DNA of 64,000 nucleotides from an uncultured Lachnospiraceae bacterium. GTDB taxonomy: Bacteria > Bacillota > Clostridia > Lachnospirales > Lachnospiraceae. Shown here in pieces: positions 38,161 to 47,459 of this stretch. The stretch is from the NCBI GenBank assembly GCA_947363565.1, contig CANAPP010000002.1, forward strand, positions 61,523 to 125,522, written 5' to 3'. Made by a program: the position numbers and the translations under genes. Under the pieces are notes generated by a model. That model did not search any database and was not told the DNA's origin. It saw nothing but the letters and a program-made list of their open reading frames with translations. Each line of letters starts with the position of its first letter. The stretch's first letter is position 1.

Positions 38161-38859
38161 ATGATGGAATTATCAAAGAGACTGTCTGCGGTTGCGCGTC
38201 TTGCGGACAGGTGCGGCTGTGTCGCAGACATCGGGACGGATCACGGGTATGTGCCGATCTTCCTTGTGGAGTCGGGGATTGCAGACCGGGGCATTGCCAT
38301 GGATGTAAACGAGGGCCCGCTTTTACGTGCCAGGCTGCATATTGAGAGCGCCGGACTGTCAGACAGGATAGAGACAAGGCTTTCGGACGGGCTTAAGGGA
38401 CTTAATGCCGGGGAGGCAGATACGATGATCGCCGCGGGGATGGGCGGCGGCCTGATCATCCGGATCCTCAGTGAGGGGAAGGATGTGGCGGAGACTCTCG
38501 AAGCGTTTATCCTGCAGCCACAGTCGGAGATTTTTAAGGTCAGGAAGTATCTTTCAGACCACGGATTTGTCATCGTGAAAGAGGATATGGTCCTGGAGGA
38601 CGGTAAATTTTACCCGATGATGAAGGCTGTGCACGGTGAGCCGGAAAGCTATGAGGAGTACGAGTACATTTACGGGAAAAAGCTTTTAAAAATGCGCCAT
38701 CCAATCCTTAAGGAGTTCCTGCTAAGGGAGAAGAGGCTTAAGGAAGCTGTCATAAAGAATCTGCGCGGCCATGCGGAGAGTGACAGCGCAAGGTTAAAGC
38801 TTGGGCAGATGGAGAGGGAAGTATCCGATATCCTGCAGGCACTCAGGTGCTTTCAGTGA
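38161..38859 (+). CDS. trmK: tRNA (adenine(22)-N1)-methyltransferase TrmK
   Basis: TrmK methylates A22 in the D-loop of several tRNAs using SAM. The Rossmann SAM site VADIGTDHGYVPIFL and the catalytic-pocket segment AAGMGGGLIIRIL are present in the 232-residue protein. It sits 8 bases after rpoD and before the Nif3-like gene, as in Bacillus and Clostridia. Confidence 0.93.
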   Translation: MMELSKRLSAVARLADRCGCVADIGTDHGYVPIFLVESGIADRGIAMDVNEGPLLRARLHIESAGLSDRIETRLSDGLKGLNAGEADTMIAAGMGGGLIIRILSEGKDVAETLEAFILQPQSEIFKVRKYLSDHGFVIVKEDMVLEDGKFYPMMKAVHGEPESYEEYEYIYGKKLLKMRHPILKEFLLREKRLKEAVIKNLRGHAESDSARLKLGQMEREVSDILQALRCFQ

Positions 38860-38886
38860 TGTCTTTCAGGGGAGGAAGAAAAGAAG

Positions 38887-39666
38887 ATGATATGCAGGGA
38901 AATTATAGAAGTGATCGAGAAGGACTTTCCGCGGGAGTGTGCCCTTGAGTGGGACAATGTAGGGCTTCTTGCGGGCAGGGATGATAAAGAGGTTAAGTGC
39001 ATATACATAGCTCTGGATGCAACGGATGAGGCTGTCGGGATGGCAGCGACAGCGGGGGCGGATATGCTGGTGACGCACCATCCGCTGATCTTTGGCGGGC
39101 TTAGGCGGGTGAGTAACCAGGATTTTACCGGCAGGCGCCTGCTTACGTTGATCCGGCAGGATATTTCGTATTATGCCATGCACACGAATTATGATGTGTG
39201 CAGGATGGGAAGGCTTGCGGGAGAGAGGCTTGGCTTTGAAGGCTCAAAGATCCTGGAGGTTACGGGTGAAAAAGAAGGCCCTGTGGGAATCGGTGAGATA
39301 GCATATCTGCCGCGGGAGATGAGTTTGGGTGAGTGCGCAGAGGCGGTAAAGGCTGCCTTTGGGCTTTTGCATGTGAAGATATACGGAGATCTTGGCCGTA
39401 CGGTCTTTCGGGCGGCGGTCTGCCCGGGTTCCGGGAAGAGTGTGATCAAAGAGGCAGTGAGGAAAGGTGCGGATGTTTTGATCACCGGGGATATCGGGCA
39501 TCATGACGGGATCGATGCGGTGGCACAGGGGATGGCGGTCATTGATGCAGGACATTACGGTGTGGAGCATATTTTTATCGGGGATATGAAGAAGTATTTT
39601 GACGGGAGGTTAAGCGGCGTTAAGGTAATCGAAGCGCCGGTTTCACATCCGTTTCAGGTGATATAA
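38887..39666 (+). CDS. Nif3-like dinuclear metal-centre hexameric protein
   Basis: The family (NIF3/YqfO) forms hexameric toroids with two metal ions; the proposed GTP cyclohydrolase-like activity is not established in general. The 259-residue length matches the short form without the inserted PII-like domain. Metal ligands are visible in LVTHHPLIFGGL, MHTNYDV and DAGHYGVEHI. It follows trmK by 27 bases. Confidence 0.9.
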   Translation: MICREIIEVIEKDFPRECALEWDNVGLLAGRDDKEVKCIYIALDATDEAVGMAATAGADMLVTHHPLIFGGLRRVSNQDFTGRRLLTLIRQDISYYAMHTNYDVCRMGRLAGERLGFEGSKILEVTGEKEGPVGIGEIAYLPREMSLGECAEAVKAAFGLLHVKIYGDLGRTVFRAAVCPGSGKSVIKEAVRKGADVLITGDIGHHDGIDAVAQGMAVIDAGHYGVEHIFIGDMKKYFDGRLSGVKVIEAPVSHPFQVI

Positions 39667-39691
39667 GAAAATCAGATGGAGAGGTGGATAT

Positions 39692-41362
39692 ATGAAGGAG
39701 CAGAAAGTATGCCGTGTACGTATAGGCAATGAGGAAAGAGAGTACATAGCCGGGACGGCTTATCAGCAGATCGCCGGCGATTTTCAGGACAGATACCATG
39801 AAGATATCGTACTTGTCTATGTGGACGGGAAGCTGCAGGAGCTTAGAAAGAAGTTAAAGAGGGACTGTACGCTGGCGTTTGAGACAACAGGGGGCGCCAT
39901 CGGACACGAGACATATAAGCGGAGTATGAAGCTTATGCTGGTGAAGGCAGTGTATGATGTGGTGTCAAGGGAGGATATCCGGAAAGTGCGGGTGCATTTT
40001 TCTATCGGCAGGGGATATTACTGTACGATCGAGGGGAATATTGCCCTGACCCAGGAGTTTCTTGACAAAGTGGAGCAGAGGATGAAAGAGATCGCAGGGC
40101 TTGATGTACCGATCGGAAAGCGGACGATCAGCACGGATGAGGCTATTGCGTTGTTCCGCAGGCACGGCATGTATGACAAGGAAAAGCTTTTTGCCTACCG
40201 GAGGGTATCCAGGGTCAACATCTATAATATGAATGAATTTGAAGATTATTTTTACGGGTATATGGTTCCCAGTGCGGGGTATCTGAAATATTTTAAGCTC
40301 TATCTGTACGATGAGGGATTTGTGTTGCAGATGCCTGACAGGAAGGAACCGACGGTTGTGCCGGAGTTCGCGCCGCGAAAGAAGCTGTTCACGGTGCAGA
40401 AGGAATCGGTCAAATGGAGCGATATGCAGGGGATTGAGACGGTAGGCGCGCTGAATGACAAAGTGACCAAGGGAGATGTCCAGGAGCTGGTGCTTGTCCA
40501 GGAGGCGCTGCAGGAGAAGAAGATCGCGGAGATTGCGGCACAGATTGCCGGACGCAAGGATATCAAGTTCGTGCTGATCGCAGGTCCGTCTTCATCGGGA
40601 AAGACGACCTTCTCCCACCGCCTGTCCATCCAGCTTAGGGCCAACGGGCTGGTACCACGCCCTCTTGCGGTTGACAATTATTTTGTGGAGCGCGAGGAGA
40701 ATCCGAGAGATGAGAATGGGGATTATGATTTTGAATGCTTGGAAGCAGTGGATATCAGCCTGTTCAACCGGCAGATGAAAGAGCTTCTGGAGGGCAAAGA
40801 GGTTCTGATCCCGCGGTTTAATTTTGTCAACGGACATAAGGAGTATGACGGCCCGACCATGAAGCTTGGGGAGAGCGACGTGCTGGTGATCGAGGGCATC
40901 CACTGCCTGAATCCGAAGCTTACCGAGCAGCTTGCGGATGAGAATAAATTCAAGATCTATATCAGTGCGCTCACACAGCTTAATATTGATGAGCATAACC
41001 GTATCCCGTCCACCGACGGCAGGTTCTTAAGGAGAATCGTGCGCGATGCCCGTACCCGCGGCTCGAGCGCCCAGAGGACGATCCGTATGTGGGAATCGGT
41101 AAGGCGGGGAGAGGAGAAGAATATCTTTCCGTACCAGGAGGAGGCGGATATCATGTTCAACTCTGCCCTTGTCTATGAGCTGGCGGTGTTAAAGCCTTAT
41201 GTGGAGCGGCTTTTGTTCGCGATCGACAGAGACTGTCCGGAATATCTGGAGGCCAAGAGACTTCTTAAATTCTTAGACTATTTTGTGGGGATCGGAAGCG
41301 AGAATATACCGATGAACTCACTATTGCGGGAGTTTGTAGGGGGAGGATGCTTCCGTGTATAA
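39692..41362 (+). CDS. Uridine kinase-like nucleoside kinase with N-terminal TGS/ThrRS-like region
   Basis: The protein of 556 residues has an N-terminal region related to the TGS and second additional domain of threonyl-tRNA synthetase, and a C-terminal uridine-kinase fold with P-loop IAGPSSSGKTTFSHRL. Clostridia often encode this fusion, annotated nucleoside kinase. The ATP site and DNYF and RFNFVNGH segments suggest nucleoside or nucleotide binding; the substrate is uncertain. It is the last gene of the dnaG-rpoD-type operon. Confidence 0.88.
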   Translation: MKEQKVCRVRIGNEEREYIAGTAYQQIAGDFQDRYHEDIVLVYVDGKLQELRKKLKRDCTLAFETTGGAIGHETYKRSMKLMLVKAVYDVVSREDIRKVRVHFSIGRGYYCTIEGNIALTQEFLDKVEQRMKEIAGLDVPIGKRTISTDEAIALFRRHGMYDKEKLFAYRRVSRVNIYNMNEFEDYFYGYMVPSAGYLKYFKLYLYDEGFVLQMPDRKEPTVVPEFAPRKKLFTVQKESVKWSDMQGIETVGALNDKVTKGDVQELVLVQEALQEKKIAEIAAQIAGRKDIKFVLIAGPSSSGKTTFSHRLSIQLRANGLVPRPLAVDNYFVEREENPRDENGDYDFECLEAVDISLFNRQMKELLEGKEVLIPRFNFVNGHKEYDGPTMKLGESDVLVIEGIHCLNPKLTEQLADENKFKIYISALTQLNIDEHNRIPSTDGRFLRRIVRDARTRGSSAQRTIRMWESVRRGEEKNIFPYQEEADIMFNSALVYELAVLKPYVERLLFAIDRDCPEYLEAKRLLKFLDYFVGIGSENIPMNSLLREFVGGGCFRV

Positions 41363-41428
41363 GCGCATGGCTGCAAAGACGACAGCAGGGGATCAGACAT
41401 CAGAGTAAAGGGAATTACGGAGGTTTTT

Positions 41429-43969
41429 ATGATAAGGAAAAAGACAATGAAATTTTTGCTCACCAGCGCTGTATTTATCAGTATCCTGTGTGTTTCTGTA
41501 TTCAGTTTCCTGGCAATCCATATGAACGGGAAAAGCTCAGGTACCATGACGGAGATGGGCACGGTATATATGGCAGGGATGAGCGAGCAGATTTCTATTC
41601 ATTTTGAAAAGACTATGGGGCTTAGGCTGGCGCAGGTTGAGGAGCTGTCCCAGGATGTGCCGCCTCAGGCTATGGATGATAAGCTGGTGGAGGAGCTTAT
41701 TTACAGCGGCCAGGCAAGAGGATTTGATTATCTTGCGTTTTATAACAAGAGCGGAAGCTTTGATATGGTCTACGGAGAAGAGGTCAAAGTGACAGATCCG
41801 GAGCCGTTCCTTGAGTCTTTAAACAATGGGGAAAAGAAGATCGCGGTGGGAACGGATGGGTCGGGCGATGATATCGTCCTTATGGGTGTTCCTGTCTCTT
41901 ACCGGATGAAGAACAGGGAATCGAGCATTGCCCTGGTGGCCGGGATACCTGTCAGCTATGTCAAAGAGGTACTCTCTCTGGATGAGAATGATTCGATGGT
42001 GTATTCGCATATTATCCGGCGGGACGGAAGCTTTGTCATCCGCAGCAATTCAGCATTCCGGGAGAATTATTTCGACCGGATCAGAGCCATGCTGGAGGAT
42101 ATGGGCGGTGAGGATGCGCAGAAATATGTGGAAGAGTTAGAGACTGCCATGAGTGCCAAAAAGAAATATTCAAGAGTGATCACGGTGGAGAATGAAAGAC
42201 GCCATCTTTACTGTGCATCTCTGCCTTATTCAGAGTGGTATCTGGTGACCGTCATGCCTTACGGGACACTGAGCGAGATCGTGGGGGAACTGAATAGCCA
42301 GTGGATCATCATGGCGATCGTTGCCTGCGCCGTAGTTTTGTGTGCGCTGCTTTTGGTATTCTTAAAGTTCTTCAAGCTGACTAGGGAACAGTTCGCGGAG
42401 ATCGAGCGGGCGCGTCAGGAGGCGGTGTCGGCGAATAAGGCGAAGAGTGAATTTTTGTCGAATATGAGCCATGATATCCGTACACCAATGAACGCGATCG
42501 TAGGCATGGCTGCCATTGCCACAGCCAATATCGGGAATATACAGCAGGTACAGAACTGTTTAAAGAAGATTACTCTGTCCAGCAAGCATCTGCTGGGCCT
42601 GATTAATGACGTCCTTGACATGTCCAAGATCGAGAGCGGGAAGATGAGCCTGAATATCGACCAGGTGTCCCTGCGCGAGGTGATGGAGGGTATTGTAAAT
42701 ATTGTGCAGCCCCAGGTGAAGGAAAAGAATCAGCACTTTGACGTGTTTATCCATGACATTTCCGCTGAGAATGTCTGCTGTGACAGTGTGCGCCTGAATC
42801 AGGTGCTCCTTAACTTCCTGTCCAATGCCATCAAGTTCACGCCTGAGGGGGGCAGTATCCATCTGTCCATGGAGGAGGAGCCGTCAAGCCTTGGGGATGA
42901 CTGGGTAAGGATCCATCTTACGGTCAGGGACAGCGGGATCGGTATGTCAAAGGATTTCCAGGATAAGATCTTTGATTCTTTTACCCGGGAGGACAGTATG
43001 CGTGTCCAGAAGATACAGGGGACTGGCCTTGGCATGACCATTACCAAATATATCGTGGATGCCATGGGCGGGACGATCGACGTGAAGAGCGAGCCCGGAA
43101 AGGGTACGGAGTTCCATGTGATGCTGGATCTGGAGCGTGCTACGGTACAGGAGGAGGATATGGTCCTTCCGGCATGGAACATGCTTGTTGTTGATGATGA
43201 CGAGCAGCTCTGCCGGACAACGTCCGCATCTTTAAAGACGATCGGTGTTCACGCCGACTGGACGCTTGACGGTGAGACGGCCATCGAGATGGTGGAGAAA
43301 AAGCACAGGCAGCATGATGATTATCATATTATCCTTCTGGACTGGAAGCTTCCTGGGATGGACGGCATCAAGACGGCCAATGAGATACGCAAGAGGATGG
43401 GGGATGAAATACCGATCCTTATCATATCCGCCTACGATTGGAGCGATATTGAGGAGGATGCGCGGGGCGCCGGAATCGACGGGTTTATCGCCAAGCCGCT
43501 GTTTAAGTCCACGCTGTACTATGGATTGAGGAAATATGCGGGGATATCGGAAGGGATGCCAGAAGAACCTGAGGAAGAAGCAAAAGACTTTAATGGAAGG
43601 CATATTCTTCTGGCGGAGGATAATGATTTGAACTGGGAGATCGCGGAAGAGCTGCTGGGAGAGCTTAATCTTCAGATCGACCGGGCGGAAAACGGCCAGG
43701 TCTGCATAGAGATCTTTGAGCAGTCCGATCCGGGATACTATGATGCGATCCTCATGGATATCCGGATGCCGATCATGAACGGATACGAAGCTACAGAACG
43801 GATACGTGCCCTTGGAAGGCCGGATTCGGATATCCCGATCATCGCCATGACTGCGGATGCATTTTCCGAAGATATCAACCACTGTCTGTCATGCGGAATG
43901 AATGCCCATATCGCAAAGCCTATCGACATCCAGGAGGCCGTGCGGCAGTTGGAGAAATATATGAAGTAG
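41429..43969 (+). CDS. Hybrid sensor histidine kinase with two receiver domains
   Basis: The 846-residue protein has an N-terminal membrane helix, a roughly 250-residue extracytoplasmic sensor region, a second helix near residue 300, a HisKA domain (SNMSHDIRTPMNAIVGM, phospho-accepting His), HATPase_c (GTGLGMTITKYIVDAMGG) and two receiver domains: one with LLDWKLPGMDG and one with LMDIRMPIMNG. It has no DNA-binding output. A partner phosphotransfer or regulator gene is not obvious nearby. It has its own terminator. The signal sensed cannot be inferred. Confidence 0.9.
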   Translation: MIRKKTMKFLLTSAVFISILCVSVFSFLAIHMNGKSSGTMTEMGTVYMAGMSEQISIHFEKTMGLRLAQVEELSQDVPPQAMDDKLVEELIYSGQARGFDYLAFYNKSGSFDMVYGEEVKVTDPEPFLESLNNGEKKIAVGTDGSGDDIVLMGVPVSYRMKNRESSIALVAGIPVSYVKEVLSLDENDSMVYSHIIRRDGSFVIRSNSAFRENYFDRIRAMLEDMGGEDAQKYVEELETAMSAKKKYSRVITVENERRHLYCASLPYSEWYLVTVMPYGTLSEIVGELNSQWIIMAIVACAVVLCALLLVFLKFFKLTREQFAEIERARQEAVSANKAKSEFLSNMSHDIRTPMNAIVGMAAIATANIGNIQQVQNCLKKITLSSKHLLGLINDVLDMSKIESGKMSLNIDQVSLREVMEGIVNIVQPQVKEKNQHFDVFIHDISAENVCCDSVRLNQVLLNFLSNAIKFTPEGGSIHLSMEEEPSSLGDDWVRIHLTVRDSGIGMSKDFQDKIFDSFTREDSMRVQKIQGTGLGMTITKYIVDAMGGTIDVKSEPGKGTEFHVMLDLERATVQEEDMVLPAWNMLVVDDDEQLCRTTSASLKTIGVHADWTLDGETAIEMVEKKHRQHDDYHIILLDWKLPGMDGIKTANEIRKRMGDEIPILIISAYDWSDIEEDARGAGIDGFIAKPLFKSTLYYGLRKYAGISEGMPEEPEEEAKDFNGRHILLAEDNDLNWEIAEELLGELNLQIDRAENGQVCIEIFEQSDPGYYDAILMDIRMPIMNGYEATERIRALGRPDSDIPIIAMTADAFSEDINHCLSCGMNAHIAKPIDIQEAVRQLEKYMK

Positions 43970-43977
43970 ACAAAACG

Positions 43978-44015
43978 AAAGAGACTGCTCAGATTGCTGA
44001 GGACAGTCTCTTTTT
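43978..44015 (+). terminator. Terminator after the hybrid kinase
   Basis: AAAGAGACTG pairs with CAGTCTCT with an inner CTCAG/CTGAG stem, followed by TTTTT. Confidence 0.85.
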
Positions 44016-44078
44016 CCATGGCTGCGGAAGAACCTGTCTGCTGTCTGCGGTTATCACACAGAAAAGAACAGAAAAGTT

Positions 44079-44873
44079 CTATGTGCGGACATCTTTTGTG
44101 CTGAGGATATGCACGGCGATCCCATAAAAGATAAGGAAAAATAAAACTGATGCCGCAAAAAATGAAAGGCTGCTTCCCGCAAGGGAATCCGTACGTTTAT
44201 TGGAGTTCATGCCCATGAGCATAAGGCTGTAGGGCCAGAACATGGCAAATCCAGCATTGGCGGTCAGCATCCCCATGATACTTCCGATAAGGGCGATGCC
44301 GATGGGGACGGAAAAGCTTCTGATCACCATGGATAGCAAAAGCTGCAGTGCCCCGATAGCCGCAGCCCCGACTGTGCCGCGAAGGAGCCAGAACAGGATA
44401 TTAAGAGGGCAAAGTCCCGGTAAACCCACAAGTTTTCCGGCGATGATATACAAAAGCCCTACCCAGGCTTGTGTGGCCAGCGTGACGTAGAGGATGACAG
44501 AGAGCTTCCCAAGGTACAGGAAAGGGATGCCCACCGGTGCGCTCATAAGGACATTCCAGTTGTTGTTTCGGTGTTCCAGGCGCCACATATAGGAGCAGTA
44601 AAGGGCGATAAGGGGCGCGTAGAAAAAATTGGCGTAAAACAGGGTAAGCTGTGTCCACAGGGCATACCACTGGCTGGTCAGGATCCCGATATTCTGCAGG
44701 TAATTAAAGCTTCCCATGATGGCGGGGATGACGGGAATGACGATACATGCGGGAAAGATGACCGAGTGCTTAAGCTTCTGTTTCTCTGCGCTGACACAGC
44801 GAAAGAGCATGCCGGCGGCAGAAAAAGACCTTGTGTTTTTTCGTGTAATAGTTGTCTGACTATATCTGGACAT
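44079..44873 (-). CDS. Lantibiotic-immunity-type ABC permease (LanG-like)
   Basis: The 264-residue protein has about six membrane helices and resembles ABC-2 permeases of the MutG/EpiG/SpaG lantibiotic immunity group. It is the last gene of a three-gene minus-strand operon with another permease and an ATPase. No lantibiotic biosynthesis or precursor gene is visible, so the operon probably gives resistance to peptides made by others or to peptide antibiotics. Low sequence conservation limits the family call. Confidence 0.75.
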   Translation of the reverse strand: MSRYSQTTITRKNTRSFSAAGMLFRCVSAEKQKLKHSVIFPACIVIPVIPAIMGSFNYLQNIGILTSQWYALWTQLTLFYANFFYAPLIALYCSYMWRLEHRNNNWNVLMSAPVGIPFLYLGKLSVILYVTLATQAWVGLLYIIAGKLVGLPGLCPLNILFWLLRGTVGAAAIGALQLLLSMVIRSFSVPIGIALIGSIMGMLTANAGFAMFWPYSLMLMGMNSNKRTDSLAGSSLSFFAASVLFFLIFYGIAVHILSTKDVRT

Positions 44874-44877
44874 ATCT

Positions 44878-45642
44878 TTATACCTCCTTCTTTATCGTAA
44901 TCGTCCTGCACAGCATATAGATGAGGATTCCCGCGGCCGCGAAAGCAAGAAAGGGAAAAAGCGGGAAGGGAACCTCATAAAATTCCGTGATCTTTGTGTT
45001 CCGGTCCCAGTTCATCCTCACGCAGGGAAATGCAGCAAAGTAGCCCCAGATGACAAGCCTTGCAAAAGGGGCGGGGAAGAATAAGGAAAACAGTCCCAAA
45101 AAGGAGCCTGCAAGTCCCACGGCAAGAGGCATGATCTGGCTGTTTGAGACCAGGGACAAGGTCTGCTGTATGGCCAAAAGGATCATGCCGGTGCATAAGG
45201 TGACTGCCAGGTAGCTGAAAAACATGGAAACTTTCATCGGGTTCCCGAAGCCGAAGATTTTCCCGAAAATGGGGATCAGCATACCGTTTCCGGCGGTAAA
45301 GAAGAGAAGGTACTTTATGCCGGACAGATATTTGCAGGCAAAGAATGACGTAGGACTCTGGAGGGTATAAAGGAGCTTTAACGTATCTCCTTTGACCTCT
45401 ATATCACTGAGCCGACTGGCGATGACGGCGATCATCAGCGGCAGGATAAGCGTGTTCATGACCGGAAACTGGTAAAACAGCATCAGATAGCCGCTCACAA
45501 GCTCTTCGGCATAGGCGTGTGTGAGCAGCCAGAATATCCAGAGGTGTTCAAACAGGAGAAATCCCAGAGGAACAAGCCATATTTTCCGGCGGCGGGATTT
45601 TTTCTGCTCTGCGGACAGTTGGCGTATTATGGATAAGATCAT
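44878..45642 (-). CDS. Lantibiotic-immunity-type ABC permease (LanE-like)
   Basis: The second membrane subunit (254 residues, about six helices) precedes the LanG-like gene by 4 bases, and its own start overlaps the ATPase stop by 4 bases. Together with the ATPase it forms an ABC exporter of the LanFEG type, which lifts amphipathic peptides from the membrane. The N-terminus is basic, followed by a membrane segment. A different ABC-2 function cannot be excluded. Confidence 0.75.
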   Translation of the reverse strand: MILSIIRQLSAEQKKSRRRKIWLVPLGFLLFEHLWIFWLLTHAYAEELVSGYLMLFYQFPVMNTLILPLMIAVIASRLSDIEVKGDTLKLLYTLQSPTSFFACKYLSGIKYLLFFTAGNGMLIPIFGKIFGFGNPMKVSMFFSYLAVTLCTGMILLAIQQTLSLVSNSQIMPLAVGLAGSFLGLFSLFFPAPFARLVIWGYFAAFPCVRMNWDRNTKITEFYEVPFPLFPFLAFAAAGILIYMLCRTITIKKEV

Positions 45643-46553
45643 AGGCTCACCTGCTTTCCGGTGAGATGGAGGAAGATATCTTCGAGGCTCATCTGCTGTT
45701 CGTAGATTCTGAAAAGCCTGATGCCGGAATGGACCAAAGCGGCAGCCGCCTCTGCTGCAAGGGCGTCTTCCTTCGTGCTGAGGATGAGCTGACCGCCCCT
45801 GATCCTGGCAGGGATCTTCGCCTGCTTAAGCACCTTCAGCGCTGCAGAATCGTTGTCTGTGTGCAGGATGAGCCTGCTTTTGCTGTGTTCGTGGAGGGAT
45901 GCCAGGGTATCCTGAAAGATAAGCTTTCCCTGGTCGATAATGCCCACATGAGTGGCTATCTGGTCGATCTCGCTGAGCAGGTGGCTGGATACGACGATAG
46001 TGATGCCGTATTGTTTGGGGAGGGAGCAGATGAGCTTGCGCATCTCCTGGATCCCTGCCGGATCGAGGCCGTTGGTAGGCTCATCCAGGAGCAGAAGGTC
46101 GGGATTCCCAAGGAGGGCGGCGGCAAGCCCGAGCCGCTGCTTCATCCCGAGGGAATACTGGCTGACCTTTTTTTGCTGCTGTCCGTCCATGCGGACAATC
46201 TTAAGGACCCGGTCGATCTCTTTTACCGGCACATTCTTTAAGGTGCAGATGATCTTAAGATTTTCCTCTCCGCTCAAATGCCCGTAATAGGCGGGAGATT
46301 CGATAAGAGAGCCGGTCCTTGCGAGGATCGCAAGGCGGTTTTTCCGGCCAACCTCCCGGCCAAGGAGCATCATGCGCCCTTTGGTAGGCCTGATCAGCCC
46401 TAAGAGAAGCTTTAAAGTCGTAGATTTTCCGGCGCCGTTAGGGCCTAAGAAGCCGTAGATGCTCCCGGCAGGGACGTTAAGATTGAGTCGGTCGACGACG
46501 GTCTTTTTGCCGTACTGTTTGGTAAGTGAATCTGTCATGATCACTGAAGACAT
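45639..46553 (-). CDS. ABC transporter ATP-binding protein (LanF/BcrA-like)
   Basis: The 304-residue ATPase has Walker A GPNGAGKST, signature SLGMKQRL, Walker B LLLLDEPTNGLD and the H-loop SSHL. Its C-terminal extension of about 80 residues matches BcrA/LanF-type immunity ATPases. It starts behind AAAAAGGAGG and is first in its operon. Transcription begins just upstream at a -10 preceded by four 11-bp-spaced boxes, see the regulatory feature. Confidence 0.9.
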   Translation of the reverse strand: MSSVIMTDSLTKQYGKKTVVDRLNLNVPAGSIYGFLGPNGAGKSTTLKLLLGLIRPTKGRMMLLGREVGRKNRLAILARTGSLIESPAYYGHLSGEENLKIICTLKNVPVKEIDRVLKIVRMDGQQQKKVSQYSLGMKQRLGLAAALLGNPDLLLLDEPTNGLDPAGIQEMRKLICSLPKQYGITIVVSSHLLSEIDQIATHVGIIDQGKLIFQDTLASLHEHSKSRLILHTDNDSAALKVLKQAKIPARIRGGQLILSTKEDALAAEAAAALVHSGIRLFRIYEQQMSLEDIFLHLTGKQVSL

Positions 46554-46590
46554 AAGATAACCTCCTTTTTGGTTTTTCGTTTACAGCACC

Positions 46591-46644
46591 ATTGTAGGAG
46601 GCTTGCCTTATCCCAGGCTTAACTTTACCTTAGGTTTACCTTAT
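46591..46644 (-). promoter_or_regulatory. Activator-dependent promoter of the immunity ABC operon with four 11-bp repeats
   Basis: On the minus strand the sequence runs as four 11-bp units, each opening with TAAG in the same phase: ATAAGGTAAAC, CTAAGGTAAAG, TTAAGCCTGGG, ATAAGGCAAGC. They are followed after CTCC by a -10 TACAAT. No consensus -35 is present at 17 bp, so an OmpR-type regulator probably occupies the repeats and activates. The distal units overlap the XRE stop codon. Confidence 0.7.
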
Positions 46645-47106
46645 GTTTTGCGCGGCCATCGCTTTGATGAGGATCTTTGTCTGCTCGATGCTTAAAGCGG
46701 ACAGCCGCGCGCTCTGTTCTTTCGTCAGGAAATATAATTCTCCTGTGCCGGCAAATTTGATGAGGGTTCCTTCCCGTTCGCCGGTACCGTACCGCATGAA
46801 ATGGATATTATTGGAGTTGAGCCAGTCGTCCCAGGCATATTCAGGATTCTTACTTTTTTTGCTGCCTTTGTCGGGGGAAGGAGCACCGGGGGAGAGTTGA
46901 TACTCCGGCCCGCAGTGCTCGGTCAGCGCACCAGTCGGTATGCCAAGCCCTTTTGCAATCTTGTGGAGTGTTTTAAGCTTGGGCGTGGATTTTCCAAGTT
47001 CATAGCGGCGGATGGCAGAATCGGCCATCTGGCACAGGTCTCCGAGCTGCTTTTGTGTCATTCCTTTTTCTTTGCGTATACGTCTGATATTTTCTCCGAT
47101 CGTCAT
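46636..47106 (-). CDS. XRE family transcriptional regulator
   Basis: An N-terminal Cro/CI-type helix-turn-helix (NIRRIRKEKGMTQKQLGDLC, RYELGKSTPKL) is followed by a flexible linker and a C-terminal part of about 70 residues without recognised fold. The protein has 156 residues. The gene lies between the immunity ABC operon and the divergent two-component genes. The upstream gap has four GTTCT half-sites likely to be its operator. Whether it controls the ABC operon is inference. Confidence 0.85.
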   Translation of the reverse strand: MTIGENIRRIRKEKGMTQKQLGDLCQMADSAIRRYELGKSTPKLKTLHKIAKGLGIPTGALTEHCGPEYQLSPGAPSPDKGSKKSKNPEYAWDDWLNSNNIHFMRYGTGEREGTLIKFAGTGELYFLTKEQSARLSALSIEQTKILIKAMAAQNIR

Positions 47107-47190
47107 TTTGGATTCTCCTTGTCTGGATTCAGGATTTTTGTTTCTGATATTATGATATCATGCCGGGAGAGAAAAGAAAAGATAAAAAAT

Positions 47191-47306
47191 GTTCTATATA
47201 GAAGATAGTAGATTAAAACAGTTCTGAAAAGTATAGAATTAAAATGTTCTATTATAAATCATAATAAGTATAATAATGTTCTGAAAAATAAATATAAGCC
47301 TGGGAT
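47191..47306. promoter_or_regulatory. GTTCT half-sites and TAAGCCTGGGAT box in the XRE-response regulator gap
   Basis: GTTCT occurs at 47191, 47221, 47246 and 47278, the first being within the palindrome TTCTATATAGAA. They are plausible XRE operator half-sites. TAAGCCTGGGAT at 47295-47306 is identical to a 12-base stretch of the ABC promoter (46610-46621, opposite strand). The 353-base gap is otherwise AT-rich. Confidence 0.5.
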
Positions 47307-47374
47307 TATCGGATGCAGGAGGAAAAGGGGCCATTTATCCCCGTGGAAAAGTTCGGGAAAACATGAGGTTTAAG

Positions 47375-47429
47375 TTTACCTTAATTTTCATAAAGAAAAT
47401 TGAAAAAGACAGGCGGCAGGCATTATAAT
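47375..47429 (+). promoter_or_regulatory. Predicted promoter of the response-regulator gene with a regulator box
   Basis: TTGAAA (47400-47405) and TATAAT (47424-47429) are 18 bp apart. TTTACCTTA at 47375-47383 repeats the TAAGGTAAA box of the ABC promoter in reverse orientation, which suggests autoregulation. Confidence 0.55.
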
Positions 47430-47459
47430 TACAGTATAACCAGGGCAGGAGGAGACGGG

